Positions 44,230 to 56,597 of a stretch of 64,000 nucleotides of DNA are shown piece after piece. The position numbers and the translations under genes were made by a program. The notes under the pieces were generated by a model, which did no database searches, was not told the origin of the DNA, and saw only the letters and a program-made list of their open reading frames with translations. Source of the stretch: Dipteris shenzhenensis (taxonomy: Eukaryota > Polypodiophyta > Polypodiopsida > Gleicheniales). How positions within the stretch are numbered: position 1 is the stretch's first letter; the number at the start of each line of letters is the position of its first letter. The stretch lies in assembly GCA_047967505.1 (NCBI GenBank), contig CM106540.1. One strand, given 5' to 3'.

Positions 44230-45740
44230 ATTTTGACTTGGAATATTCATAATATTTTCCTAAATTAGTTTTACAAAAATATATATACTTAATTGCATGG
44301 AATATGAAGAGAATAGTAAAATAGCTATAACTTTTGCGCTATAACTCTGATTGCAAATTTTTTTAGTTCAAAATCGAGAGCATGAGTAGCTCTATGATAT
44401 TTGACTAGTGACCCTATTTTTCCCTGAATATTCAAATTAAATGTAGAAGGTCTTCAAAAATCAGTCACAAGTTGAGGGGGTCATAAATTCGTGATTACTT
44501 TGGATACAAATGAAGGAAAAGGGACAAGTTTGCATCTAAAAGGTTCACCTCTCTACACAACAAACTTGGAGGTGGTGTATTCAATACTCTACAATTCAAA
44601 GCAACATTACCTTATATTGAATTAACAACACATTCAATGACTCAATCAAAATTATTGCTTATGACATGGTATCTTGCAAGGAAGAGAATGTGATAAAATG
44701 TACATTTTTGTATTATAATCTCTCCATTCAAATACAAAGACTCTTCATAGCCTGTACCTCCTCTTTGCTACCTCTAATACATAGAAAAAAGAGGCTTTTG
44801 AAATCCCCAAGTAAGATCCTAATACTAATACCATTAAGGCTCTCCTCTCAGGGTAGCTAGGCAGAAAGTTTTTTACACCATTGCCAATGGGATACAATGC
44901 AATAGGGGAAGTCATGTGATGTGGATCACAATGATCAAGCTGTCAATACTTTGATGCACTTCAGTAGTTAAGTAGGCCATTCTAAAAATTGGATGTGGAA
45001 CAACACAACGTATCCTCCTGCTCGACTAATATAATGCACCAATGAGTGATCTCAAATACCTCCTGCATCAATTCAACAACCATTACATTAGCAGATCTAA
45101 CAAAGCACATTACATTAAAAGACCATAAACTATAAATCAATACATAGGATGCTTACCATCATGGCATTGTCTCCTTTAATGATGCAAGCAAGGCAAATAG
45201 GTATAAACTATAAACTTTAGACATGAAAACTTTAGGCATGAAAACTTTATACATATTACTAGAAAACTTTGGACACGAAACCACACAATAAAGCCATCAA
45301 TGCTTCTAATGTCCTCCAAGTCATGAAGAAAGCCTATGCAAATTCCAAAATGCCCAACCTACAATTTATGGACAGCTTGTACTAGTCAAATACATTGATG
45401 TTGCATGAGGGATAAAATGGACATTTTCATGCATTTCTCTAGATTCTTGCTTGCTATTTCACCATTTCAAGTAAAGTTGAAGGACTATACATTTCGTTTT
45501 CCATGACTAAAAGGTATTATTGCACATAACTTACAGAAAATCCATTGTCGTTATATTAAAGATTCCACTACTTCCCACTCCTATGTTAAAATAGGATCTT
45601 GTAAAGAAGATAGGCAAGGAAGGTACATAGTCTAAGAAATACATCCTTCCTCTTGGGAAGCTTATGTGGACCCTTGGCAAAACCTTCCATGACTATCTAG
45701 TTAGTCAAACTGTAAGTTCAAGTCATCCAATGCATTTTTC
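44230..45740. other. No confident gene
   Basis: AT-rich, short ORFs only. ACTTTAGACATGAAAAC / ACTTTAGGCATGAAAAC / ACTTTGGACACGAAAC repeats lie near 45,213-45,280. Confidence 0.35.
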
Positions 45741-45746
45741 ATGTTC

Positions 45747-46000
45747 TAGAACACACTAGAGCTCACAATATTGTCAACTTCTATCACTTTCTTCCTAACC
45801 ATGCATCTAGAACACACTAGAGCTGACAATATTGCCATCTTTGGCCACTTTGGTCACTTTGTTCCTGACCATGCCTCTACAACACATTAGAGCTCACAAT
45901 ATTGCCAACTTGTGTCAATTTCTTCCTGACCATGCCTCCAAAAACACACGAGCTCGCACCATTACCACCTTGTGTCACTGTGTTCCAGACCATGCCTATT
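45747..46000 (+). repeat. Tandem repeat, about four units of 60-80 bp
   Basis: The unit is ACACACTAGAGCTCACAATATTG ... CACTTT-TTCCTGACCATGCCTCTA. It recurs at about 45,750, 45,810, 45,880 and 45,945 with decreasing similarity. Confidence 0.85.
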
Positions 46001-46004
46001 GGGA

Positions 46005-46395
46005 AAACAATAGCTGTAGGAGAGGAAAGAGCAGTTGTATCCTATATGAGAAGGAAAAGAAAGAGGGAAAAAGCTCCTATAGGAGAGCAAAGAGTTGCTA
46101 TAGCAAAAGGAAAAGTGCTTGTAGGAGGGAACAGAGCACCTGTACCAGAAGGAGAAGCACCTATAGAAGGGAAAGAGAACTATAGGATATGGCAGCTAAG
46201 CAAGAGGCCATAGAGCAAGAGAGGGCAGATCAAGAGAGGAAAGAGAAGGCAGAGATAGAGCATGAGGGGATAGAGCAGCAGGAGGCACAGAAATAGTGAG
46301 AAGAGCAGGAGAGAGAAGACCAGCTAGTGCTGCAACCCAAATTTTGAAAAATGGAGGGAGAGAGTAGCTAGACTAGAGCAAAGGAGAAGAGAGAG
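46005..46395 (+). repeat. Purine-rich degenerate repeat
   Basis: AGGAGAGGAAAGAGC, AGGAGAGCAAAGAG and AGGAGGGAACAGAGC-like units, then GAG/AAG-rich sequence. It generates Lys/Glu/Arg-rich ORFs that I do not consider real. Confidence 0.6.
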
Positions 46396-46745
46396 AGGGG
46401 GCAGGCCTACAGTAGGCTAGAGGACAAAAGAAATTCATCCAAAAGGTCCCACAAGGGGGGAGAGGGAAGTTGGACCAGAGTAGAGGAGCAGAGAAAGGGG
46501 GTAGACCTACAGTAGGCTAGAGGACAAAAGAAATTCGTCCAAAAGGTCGCACAATGGAGGGAGAGGGCAGTTGGACTAGAGCGGAGGAGCAGAGAAAGGG
46601 GGCAGACCTGCAGTAGGCTACAGGACAAAAGAAATTTGTCCAAAAGGTCCCACAATGGAGGGAGAGGGCAGTTGGACCAGAGTAGAGAAGCAGAGAAAGA
46701 GGGGGCAGACCTGCAACACACCTAAGGAGAAGAGAAATTCACCCA
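46396..46745 (+). repeat. Tandem repeat, about 3.5 units of 101 bp
   Basis: CAGTAGGCTAGAGGACAAAAGAAATTC recurs at about 46,410, 46,511 and 46,611. Each is followed by GTCCAAAAGGTCCCACAATGG and GGAGAGGGCAGTTGGACCAG. Confidence 0.9.
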
Positions 46746-47033
46746 CAAGGGCCCACAAAGACATAAATGATATTTGGGGATGATCTGGGGTGGGTGCACA
46801 TGGGAGGGTGGTCAAGCATGGGTTAAGGGGGGGGAGGATGATTTGGGTGGTCCCCAATGTAAGAGGAATAGTCAATAGGGGACCTCTACATGCCTGCCAT
46901 GCCTCTACCTCAACATACCATTGCCCCACACAAAGGAGCACTCTCATTGGTATACTCAAATCCCTCTCTAATCCCTTAAAATTAGGAAACACCAATTGGA
47001 GGCACTTTTGAGACCCCATTTCTCCCCTAATGA

Positions 47034-47709
47034 GAGGATTGGGATTGGCATTTAGACTCAGTGCTTTGGGCGCTAAGGACAACACACAAGGTAGCCACAG
47101 GATTAACACCTTTTAGGCTAGTATATAGTTGTGAAGCAGTAGTACCCATGGAATTTGTTCTAGGAAGTCTCAGGGTAGCAATTGACAACAAACTTTCCCC
47201 AAAAGACTCCATCAATGCAAGGTTGGAGCAACCTTTACAATTGGATGAAGATAGATTAGCCAGCTCCCATATAGTTGACATTATCCCAGAAAAGGAGGGC
47301 AGCCTGGATCAATAGAAATATTAAATTCAAGCCTTTCAAAAAAGGAGACTCAGTGTTGATGTTCAACACTAAATTGGGAAAAATGCCAGGTAAATTCAAA
47401 CTACAGTATGATGGTCCATTCAAGGTCATTGATACATATGAGCAAGGGACATTTCTCTTAGCAGACCTACATGGCAACTCCATTGAGAAACCAGTCGATG
47501 GTTTTAGACTTAAGCCTTACATTGGTTCTGATCCCACACAAGCTAAGATTAACACAATTTCACTGCAGAACCCTTCTGAGGTACATAGTCATACAGTCTT
47601 TGTTTCAACCAATCGGCTAACTAATGGGGCAGCATGCAATATTTCAAAGCAGACTTATATCTTGAAACGAAGAAGCTATCATAAAGATATATTACCACCG
47701 AATATTTGA
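47034..47709 (+). pseudogene. Ty3 integrase C-terminal part, copy 2
   Basis: Two frames overlap at about 47,285. The first holds WALRTTHKVATGLTPFRLVY and LGSLRVAIDNKLSPKDSIN. The second holds KKGDSVLMFNTKLGKMPGK, YDGPFKVIDTYEQGTF and GFRLKPYIGSDPTQAK. A one-base change separates them. Compared with copy 1, this copy keeps CTGCAG where copy 1 has CTGTAG, and lacks the TAG at copy 1 3299. Confidence 0.85.
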
Positions 47710-48480
47710 GGGTTTCCCATCTCAGTTCAACAACAAGACCATGACAACACAAAAGACAGCACACCCAGTATCCACAATTGCGAGATAACACTTCTGTCGA
47801 CAAAGATCGACGAAGAAGCTTTTTAGAAATTAGCACAAATACAACGGGAATTCCATGCCCCAGTGAGATCGCCTTCAAAGACAAATTCAAAAGAGTTTAG
47901 TGACAACTCTGCACAACATCATAACAAGCAATCACATGAACAGTGGCTACAATTACATTCCACCCTGATTCTGCCAACAACGGGGCAACAACGTTGCCGC
48001 ACTTTGCATCTGGTTCAGGTATACTCAACTTACCCTACAATAAACAAAAGTGATTATGTAGGTGAGAGGAAGCAACAACAAGATGACGCCACGACAAGCT
48101 CCACTCCAACAATGGTCCGACGTGTTTTCGACCGAAGTTCGAACAATCCGACAAAACCGATTGAGAACTCCGCTAAGGTTCCGATGGGGACCTAACTAAA
48201 CAAATCCGACTACGATCTACTACACATGTGTCACACGTGTCTTTTCTAACTTTTTAGATTTTGATTGAGGTATGACGCCTTGTTTGCGTATTCAATCTCG
48301 TGTCCGATCCACCCACTCCAGTCGGACTTTCGTTTGACTCTAGTGTGTCCGACCATTCAGTCTGACTCTGATTCTCCACATGAATCGCAACGAAGTCTGA
48401 TTACACTCTACCTATGTGACCTCATTCTGCCCCCAGTCCACTGACCCATAGAGGACACTGGATTCGTCGTATCAGCCCAT
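47710..48480 (+). other. Ty3 copy 2 internal region, no intact gene
   Basis: Corresponds to 3,581-4,826 in copy 1. It shares TCCGAC-rich sequence and has only short ORFs. Confidence 0.45.
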
Positions 48481-49533
48481 TAGAGCCCGCATGTACACAG
48501 AATCCACGGTGCAAAATTCGACAAGGCCACTCACACAAGCGACACCCTCACCATGAGAAGACAATGCCCTGCTCGTACTCCAACAATACTTTGAACACCA
48601 AAAGAATGAACAAGCAAAGCTGTAGCAACAGGTCCACCAACAGTTGTAGAAAGACAAAGAGGAAGTATAGGAATTCATGCTCAAATAGTCTGAAATGTAG
48701 CGACAGCTTGCTAGTGCACAAGCCAAACTTGTAGAACTTGAGAAAGAATATGCAAAGTTACGGATCAGCACAACAAACATATTGCAAAGCTAACAGCCTA
48801 GGTTAAGGTACAACAAGATTTGCATGCCTACTGTGACAGACTGGCTTTAAGAAATAAAGGATGAATTCTTTGTCCAGCTCGACCATATGGGAGTGAATCA
48901 CAGTGACCTTCAAATTGAGAACATTTTGTTAAAGCAACAAATTCATGCACTACAAAATGTAGAATAGCAACTTAGGGAAATGGCCAATAAAGTAGATGGC
49001 ATATTCCTTAACAAGTATGAATTTATTGAGTTGAAGGTTCAATTGGTCAGGACATCCTAGGAGATGTGGAATAACTTGAAAGGCAGACTCTTTACTATAG
49101 CTAAGCAACCATACGATGCTTTCGCATCAGCTGCATATGCCTACGAGGCCATGGCCTATGAGCTAGAGACTCTGAAGGCAAGAACAAAGGATGCCTAGAA
49201 GAAGCAGATGCGATTGGATGACACTCTCATACTTTGTGAAATAGGAAAAGCAGAGACTCTTATAAGCCTTTAGAATTCATGACACAGATTACTAAGCATA
49301 TAGCAGAACAGCCTGAAGAAGATGCCAGCACTGAAGTCAAGACTACCCCTAGCCATTCCATGTGTGTCAGCCCCAGTAGAAAAAATGAAGAGCCAAAATT
49401 AGTAGAAGCACCAAAAGAGACTCAAGAAAAGAAAGAGGAAACTGAGACTACAAATCTAGTTGTCACATGGGGAACAATGATTGACCTCAATGTTTCACAT
49501 ACCTTCAAGGTTCACTTGAAGGAATATTTCTAG
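48481..49533 (+). pseudogene. Ty3 extra ORF, copy 2, decayed
   Basis: Reading through stops gives VELEKEYAKLR, KLTA-stop-VKVQQDLHAYCDR, GVNHSDLQIENILLKQQIHA, REMANKVDGIFLNKYEF, LKVQLVRTS-stop-EMWNNL, YDAFASAAYAYEAMAYELET. Finally an open 84-codon frame (49,279-49,533) is rich in Glu, Lys and Thr. Several stops are TAG at positions compatible with CAG. The blocks match copy 1 at 6,010-6,140 and 20,690-21,008. The product is probably a coiled-coil protein of the element. No known domain is recognised. Confidence 0.55.
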
Positions 49534-49593
49534 TAAAAAAGGGTTCGTGTCCCCGACTTTTTGTAAAAGAGCCTCTCCATCGGAAGTGCTAGG

Positions 49594-50030
49594 TGTTGAA
49601 GGCATAGCCTCCACCCATGTGGACACTTACCATGGGATAGGATAAATACACCTCTGGTAAGAGGAAGTTACTAGAACAAAGTAGTGAGATCATTTTGTAA
49701 CTGACCCTAACATCACTCCTTAGTGGCCTGATCCACCACATAATGTTTTGGACTATGACTGTTACATTTTGAAACTTACTATTGCCTTACAATAGTTGAA
49801 CTGATCTAGGATGGCTATACAAACCTTGTATCAGCTCCTGTTGAAGAGAGTTGTTGAGTTGATGTATTCTCTGCTAAAACATAATATATAAGACACATAC
49901 TACCTTTTCAAGGTTTCCTCTCTGTTCTTTTTATACATCTCGTGATAGTTTTGTAGTCCGATTACTTTCTGATTATACTATGACTGTTGGCACCTTGTTG
50001 TTAGGAGTGGAGACATGTTTGTGTTTTTCA
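49594..50030 (+). repeat. Ty3 copy 2 3' LTR
   Basis: About 437 bp, TGTTGAAGGCATAGCCTCC to TGTGTTTTTCA. Collinear with 21,405-21,836. Confidence 0.65.
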
Positions 50031-50059
50031 CTTGTCTAAAGACTCTCTGAACACACTGT

Positions 50060-50310
50060 CATAATTTGAGAACCATTCCCTATGTGGAGTAACATGGAAC
50101 GAAGCACCAGAATCCAAAATCCAATCCTGGGAATATGCATCATCTAAAGTGGTAAGCAAGTCTGTAGGGTAGAGTAGACATGAAGAGAATGTCATTGTCA
50201 CTATTATCAGTGATTGCATTGATCTCCTTGATCTTCACTTTTCCTTTGTCCTCCCTTGGACTCTCTTCCTTCTTATTTTCACACCAATTTGCATTCAATG
50301 GCTTCTGGAG
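50060..50310 (-). pseudogene. copia 1-family protease fragment
   Basis: The minus strand reads AYSQDWILDSGASFHVTPH and is nearly identical at DNA level to 9,438-9,680 of copia 1 (for example GAGTAACATGGAACGAAGCACC against GAGTAACATGGAATGAAGCACC). It lies about 30 bp after the Ty3 LTR. No LTR or further domain of that family accompanies it. Confidence 0.9.
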
Positions 50311-50770
50311 TTGTAGCGATGTGAATCCTCAAAAGAAGAAGGTGACAGGGAAGAGGGAGAGGGAAAGGAGAAGTGAGAGGGAAGGGGAAGCATGAAGCAC
50401 GAAGGGGAAAGGGGGTGAGAGTATTCACAAGCGCAAGAGCAAGAGAAACATAGACAACAATTCTTTGAAAAGAGGGAGATCTTCTATTTCTCAATCTTGC
50501 ATGTATACAGCTGAAGACCAAAGTAAAACTTTCTATCTTTTATACATAGCACCTTTGAAGGGAGCTCTAACCCTATTCCTCCTTACTGCTCTCCCTATTT
50601 ATCATTTTACAAGCACTTGGGCTATATGCCAAGGCAGAATTCCATTATTTCCTCTCATCCTTTCCTTCTCTCCACTCTATCTTGCAAAACATTATGGGAG
50701 ATGGCTCCGTTGTCCCATGGGGTTAATAGCGACTTGCTCTCTCTCTCTCCCTCTACACACACTCTACATA
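50311..50770. other. No confident gene
   Basis: A GA-rich patch (50,330-50,395) and short ORFs. Nothing else seen. Confidence 0.35.
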
Positions 50771-50774
50771 CATG

Positions 50775-50841
50775 CATTCGAGCACGTGCACACACACACA
50801 CACACACACCATGCACAGATGCCTCCCTCCCTCCCTCCCTC

Positions 50842-50883
<42 letters not shown>

Positions 50884-50910
50884 CCTCTCTCTCTTTCTCT
50901 CCTTTGTCAA
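50775..50910 (+). repeat. (CA)n, (CCCT)n and (CT)n microsatellites
   Basis: ACAC run at 50,785-50,809, CCCTCCCT at 50,823-50,843, CTCTCT at 50,844-50,880. Confidence 0.95.
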
Positions 50911-51595
50911 AAACTCATACTAAGTTTTAGAACATTCAAAATGACTTGTCTTACCCCTTGCATCCTCATCATTTGGACAAAATTGCTCTTGCATCATCTA
51001 ATATTTTCCCTTGATGCCCATTTTGATTCTATCATTCAAGCCAAATGTGTGATCTTTGACTTTTGAACAAACTAAGGTAAAGGAATCTTCAGACTTCTCT
51101 CCTAGAATTTATCCTCAATATACTCAGTCACAGACATGGTAAGACCATGAGAACATGGATGCTAAGTGGATTTCGCCCGACTTGAGGTGCCATGGAAATC
51201 CTAAATCCAATAAAGACCTATGAAATGTTATTCTAATGACTGATTGCAGTGGAGAAGGCTCATTATGTTAAACAAGGTCAAGAAAGGAAAGAAGATATCA
51301 TGAGTGCACGCACACGTGCACACACACACATGCGCATGTGCACACGCATGCGTGCACACCCACACACACCCATATTTATTCATGTGTGTTTTTTGCACTA
51401 GCCTCCTTAGAGATAGTGCTATAATGGGGGATTGAAACTCTATTGTGAATTTTCATGTGTAATTTTTTAAAAATTATTTAAGTTGTGTGTTTGAAATTGC
51501 CATTTATGGAGGTCATCCTACAAAAATTACCCTTTTAATAGCCCAACATCCTTCAAGAAATTATTTTCTTTCTCTTTTGCAGCTAAGAGGTAGTG
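50911..51595. other. No gene; alternating purine-pyrimidine tract
   Basis: At 51,303-51,372 a run of CACGCACACGTGCACACAC and ATGCGCATGTGCACACGC alternates purine and pyrimidine for about 60 bases and could adopt Z-DNA. The rest holds no convincing ORF. Confidence 0.5.
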
Positions 51596-51596
51596 C

Positions 51597-52110
51597 CACA
51601 CTACTACAAAACTAGGTAGAAATGGCAATAGGAAATGGCACACAATTTTCATTTTTGCCATTTCTTATGTATGAAATGGCAATAGTTTCTCAAATTGCCA
51701 TATTATTTGCAAAAATGACGGTTAGAAATGGCAACTAATTCTTGAACTGCCATTTCTTCAACAAAAAATGGCAACCTTTTATTGTTTGCCATTTCTTAGG
51801 AATAATTGGCAACACCAAATGATAGCCAATTCTTGACTGCCATTTCTTATGAAGAAATGGCAGCAATTTCTTATGAAGAAATGGCAGCAAATTCTTGATT
51901 GCCATTTCTTGGTAAGAAATGGCAGCCATTTCTTGACCACCACTTCGTTCAAAGAAATGGTAGCACAAAATGGCAACCACTTCTTGATTGCCATTTTTAA
52001 AGAAGAAATGGTAGCACAAAATGGCAACTATCTCTTGAGTGCCATTTCATGTACGAAGAAATGGCAGCACAAAATGGCAACCATTTTTTAATTACCATTT
52101 CCTTGTAAGA
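51597..52110 (+). mobile_element. CACTA-type transposon end with palindromic subterminal array
   Basis: At about 51,599 CACTACTACAAAACTAGG has the form of a CACTA (En/Spm) terminus. From there to 52,110 about twelve inverted pairs of TTGCCATTTCTT and AAGAAATGGCA occur at 25-45-bp spacing, as expected for subterminal transposase-binding repeats. No matching right end (TTTGTAGTAGTG) was found in the window, so the element is truncated or its other end lies outside. No transposase gene is visible. Confidence 0.65.
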
Positions 52111-52369
52111 AATAGCAACACAAAATTCATATTTGGAGTAAATTTACACAATGGTTGACCATTCAGTTGCTACAAAGTATCTTATTGTTGCCAAAGATTC
52201 AGTACTACCATTTATAACATTGATATTACTATCACTATTTCTCTATTAAAAAAATGTCACTAACTAAAATCCAATGTAACCTTACTTTATTAACCAAATA
52301 CTACTCAAACACCTATCAAATCACCTCTTAAAATTTATGGTTTAGACATATCATCCATTCACATACTTT

Positions 52370-54060
52370 TATTTGAATCATTCTTGTCATTTGCATGGTT
52401 GGGCATGCATATTTCTTACCATGCATCATGCAAAGGCATTAAAAAGATGCACTGGTGTGCTTCTAGCACATGTGTGTGTGTGTGTGTCTAGTGGGTATGA
52501 TTCATTAAAAAAGCTAAAAGAGAGTAAGATCCTTGTGCTTGGAAATTTTCATGATGATTCGGTATCATTTTAATGGTCGGGCATGCAAATTTTCATAATT
52601 CTTACCAATTCATCATGCAACAGTACTAAAAATATGCATCATTGTGCTTCTAGCATATGTGTGTGTGTGTCCAATGGGTACAATGCTTTTCACAAGCCCT
52701 AATGAGAGTAAGATACTTATTTCTACAAATTTGGATGTGGGTTGGGTACCATTTGTGTAGTCGGGCATGCGTAATTCTACATTTGTGAATCAGTGTGCTT
52801 TTATCATTTGTCTGTGAGTTTATTAGAAAGGACTCAATGAGAGTAACTTCCTTGTTCTTTCAATGTTTGATATGGTTTGGATATCATTTGCATGGTCCAG
52901 CACACGTATTTTAACAATTCTTACCATGCTACCATGCATCAGTCTTAAAAATAAGCATGAGTATGCTTCTAGCATGTGTGTGTGTGTGTGTGTGTACAAT
53001 GGGTATGATACCTTAAACATACCTTAATGAGAGTAAGACCCTTGCGCTTCCAAATTTTGATGTGGATCAGATGTCATTTGAGTGGTTAGTTATGTGTATT
53101 TCCACATTTCTTACCTTGCATCATGCATGAGCACTAAATATATGCATCGGTATGCTTCTACTATATGTGTATAATTTTTATTTGGTAGGATTCATTTGCA
53201 TGCTTGGACATGCATATTTTTACAATTCTTACAATGCATTGTGCATGAGTGTCAAAATTATGCATTGGTGTGCTTCTAGCATATGTATGTTGTCTGATGA
53301 TTATTACATTGCTCGCAGTCCTTAATGAGATTAAGAACCTTGTGCTTGCAAATTTGAATGTGGATAGATATCATTGGCGTGATGGGGCATGCTTAAATTC
53401 TTACCATGCATTGTGCATGAGTGTTTAAAATATGCATTGCTATGCTTCTACAATATGTGTGTGCACCCAATGGGTATGATACTTTGCATAGGCCTTCATG
53501 AAATTAATAGAGTTGAGTGTTTAAAATATGCATTGGTGTGCTTCTACAATATGTGTGTGCACCCAATGGGTATGATACTTTGCATAGGCTTTAATGAAAT
53601 TAATAGAGTTGTTCTTGCAAAAGTCTGATGTGTATTAGGTATATTTTTCATGGCCAGGCATGTGTATTTCCACAATTCTTACCATGCACCATGGATGAGT
53701 GTTAAAAATATGCATCGGTGTGCTTAGCATATGTGCGTGGGTTTTATGGATATGATACTTATACAAATACCAATAATACCCTTATCCTTGTAAATTTTTG
53801 AGTTGATAGGATATCATTTGCATGGATGGGCAAACTTATTTCCACAATTCTTAAACATGCATCATGAATGAGTGTTAAAAGTATGCATGAGTGCTTCTAG
53901 AATATCTGTGTGTGTCTGATAGGCATGATACTTTACATATAGCTTCAATGAGATAAAAACCCTTGTGCTTTCAAAGTTTGATGGGGATCAGGCATCATTT
54001 TCATGGTTGATCATGTGCATTTTCAAATTTCTTACCATGCATTGTGCATGAGTGCTAAAA
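52370..54060 (+). repeat. Satellite array, subfamily A, about 10 degenerate units
   Basis: The phrase TGCATCATGCATGAGTG...ATGCATCGGTGTGCTTCTAGCATATGTG recurs at roughly 52,460, 52,648, 52,797, 52,965, 53,152, 53,272, 53,445, 53,540, 53,722 and 53,895. Most gaps are 150-190 bp; two are shortened. (TG)n runs expand within some units. No ORFs are supported. Confidence 0.9.
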
Positions 54061-54840
54061 ATTATGCTACAAATCAAGCAATGAGTAAAAAGCAACAATG
54101 TCAAGCAACAAAGTAATCAAAACAAATGAGAGAAATGAAAGCACATAAACAAGACAGCAAGATACCAAGAAAGCATTGAACTCAAGGAAGCAAGCAAGCA
54201 ACAAGATGCAATCATATCAAGCAAACAAGTAATTGGAAAATTATGGCAGCATCTCCCTTGGGCCGTAGAAAAATCTCATATTTGCCTTTTGTGCAACCAC
54301 AAAGACAAGAAACGTGTAAACACACAATGTAGATTCCAAAGATTCTTCTAATGTGGATGAAAGGGTTGGGAAGCTTACTTGGAAGAATAAATTTGAAGAC
54401 AAACCACTCAAAATATCATCCACTCCTTTAGTTCCCAAAATAGAAATCTTCTTCTTCAATGGAGGGAAGTGGGCCAACAGTGCTGTGGATGGTGTAGGGA
54501 TGGCAAGGGAGGGTAGGGAGATGGTGTAAAGTTCATGAGGAAGTGGCAAAATTTTGGGAACATCTCAAACAAGAGATGTGTGGGAAAAAAAGAAGCATTT
54601 GGGTTTGCTTTTTGAAAGTTCATCTGAGTTGATATAGGTATCAGTATATGCCGGCACCTATACCAACAAAAGTAGAGTTTTCCTTTGTTTTTGCATTTCC
54701 TAAAAATTTTAGTACTTCTCTCACTTCTAGTTTCTGACTAGATTTAATATATGATGACTTGTATTGGATAACAAAATCTGAGCCTGGGAGGCTCTGTTTT
54801 AGTGTGCGTGCTGACTTTTTTTTACCATTCTCCTTTTTTA
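54061..54840. other. Unique insert between the satellite subarrays
   Basis: AAGCAACAA-type repeats at 54,070-54,210 are followed by a minus-strand ORF, 54,241-54,549 (102 codons; PPLKKKISILGTKGVDDILS). That ORF has protein-like composition but no recognised family, start support or splice sites. It may be an exon fragment carried by an insertion. Confidence 0.35.
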
Positions 54841-56597
54841 CCACACCTTGCACCTTTTAAAACATACATCATTGTACTTCTAGCCATGCATATGGTATCA
54901 TATGTGCATGATACTTTTCACAATCCTCAAACCAAGTGATTTCAAGTCCTATGCAAAGAATCATGGCCATTTGATGTCATTTGCATGGCTTGGATTGGAT
55001 ATTTCCTAGTTTAGCAACATGCATCATGCATGGGCAGCATTAAAAAACATGCATATATCCACTTCTAGCCATGAAGATTACATTTAATAAGAATGATACA
55101 TTGTGCAAGAATTAAAATGGGTGAGTTCAAGGCTTGTGCAAAGTATCATGGACATTTGGTGTCATTTTCATGGCATGGAATGGATATTTCCTAGTTTTTG
55201 ACCATGCATCATGCATCACCATTGAAAAACATGCATCAGTGTGCTTCTAGCCATGAAAATGGTATTTGATGGACAAAATACTTTGATCAAGCCTTAAACT
55301 AGGTGATGTGCAAAGTATCATAGCCATCTGATGTCATTTGCATGGCTTGGAATAAATGTTTCCTAGTTTTTCACCATGCATCATGCATGAGTGTCGAAAA
55401 ACATGCATTGATGTGCTTCTAGCCATGCAAATGGTATTTTATGAACATGGAACTTTGTAAAAGCCTTAAAAAAGTAAATTTCACAGCCTGTGCAAAGTAT
55501 TATGACCATCTCATGTCATTTTCATGGCTTGAATGGATACTTTCTAGTTTTTCACCATGCATCATGCATGAGCATTGAAAAACATGCATTGGTGTGCTTC
55601 TAACCACCATCAAAAGGGTATTTTCTTGGAATGATACTTTTCCCAAGCCTTAAACAAGGCAAGTTGAAGGCCTAGGCAAAGTATCATGCCCATCTAATGT
55701 CAATTACATGGCTTGGAATTGATATTTCCTAGTTGTTCACCATGCATCATGCATGAGCATTGAAATACATGCATCGGTGTGCTTCTAGCCATGAAAATGG
55801 TATTCAAAAGGCATTACTTTCTAAAATGGAGTATTTTAAGTGCTATTCAAAGTATCATGGCTATCGGATGTCGTTTGCATGGCTTGGATTAGATATTTCC
55901 TAGTTTTTCACCATTATGCATGACCATTAAAAAATATGCATTTGTCAGCTTCAGCAAAGTATCATGGCCATTGGATGTTATTTGCTTGTCTTGGCATGAA
56001 TATTTCTCATGCATGAGCATTGAGAAACATGCATCAGTGTGTATCTAGCCATGCAAATGGTATTATATGGGCATGATACTTTTTAGAAGCCTTAAAATAG
56101 GAGATTGGAAGGCTTGTACAAAGTATCATGGCCGTTTGATGTCATTTGCATTGCTTGGAATGGATACTTCCTAGTTTTTCACCATGCATCATGCATGAGC
56201 GTTGAAAAACATGCATCGATATGCTTCTAGCCAATGAAAATAGTATTTTATGGGCATGATACTTTTCACAAGACTTAAAGTAGGTAATTTAAAGGCCTAC
56301 TCAAAGTTTCATGACCATTGGATATCATTTGCATGGCTTGGAATAGATTTTTCGTAGTTTTTCACCATGCATCATGCATGAGCATTGAAAAACATGCATT
56401 GGTGTGATTCTAGCCATGAGAATGGTATTAAATGGGTATGAAGCTTTATAAAACCCTTAAAATAGGTGAGTTCAAATCCTTTGCAAATTATCATGGCCAT
56501 TTGATGTCATTTTCATGGCTTGGAATGGAAATTTCCCAGCTATTTCCCATCATGCATCATGCGTGAGCATTGAAAAGCATGCATCGGTGTGCTTCTA
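54841..56597 (+). repeat. Satellite array, subfamily B, about 10 units of about 183 bp
   Basis: Units contain CACCATGCATCATGCATGAGC, AAAAACATGCATCGGTGTGC, TTCTAGCCATG, GCAAAGTATCATGGCCATTTG and CATGGCTTGGAATGGATATT. The phrase CTTCTAGCCATG recurs at about 54,877, 55,064, 55,244, 55,420, 55,600, 55,787, 56,045, 56,225 and 56,410. It is interrupted on the right by the copia 2 LTR. Confidence 0.92.

Larger units (their letters stand above)
47034..50030 (+). mobile_element. Ty3-type retrotransposon, copy 2, truncated
   Basis: The element begins inside integrase (EDWDWHLDSVLWALRTTHK) and runs through the extra ORF to a 3' LTR at 49,594-50,030. It matches copy 1 along the whole length that both retain, but lacks copy 1's nested insertions. 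No TSD can be defined because the 5' end is gone. Its left border abuts the 101-bp repeat region. Confidence 0.8.

Noticed and set aside
43021-44268. ORFs on both strands with VGFGIFGHP-like peptides
   Set aside because: They arise from the foldback arms; the same peptides appear on both strands.
45832-46213. Lys/Arg-rich ORFs of 103-117 codons
   Set aside because: They are products of purine-rich tandem repeats, open in two frames.
50465-51066. ORFs of about 150 codons with Ser/Leu runs
   Set aside because: Extended by CT and CA microsatellites; no non-repetitive domain.
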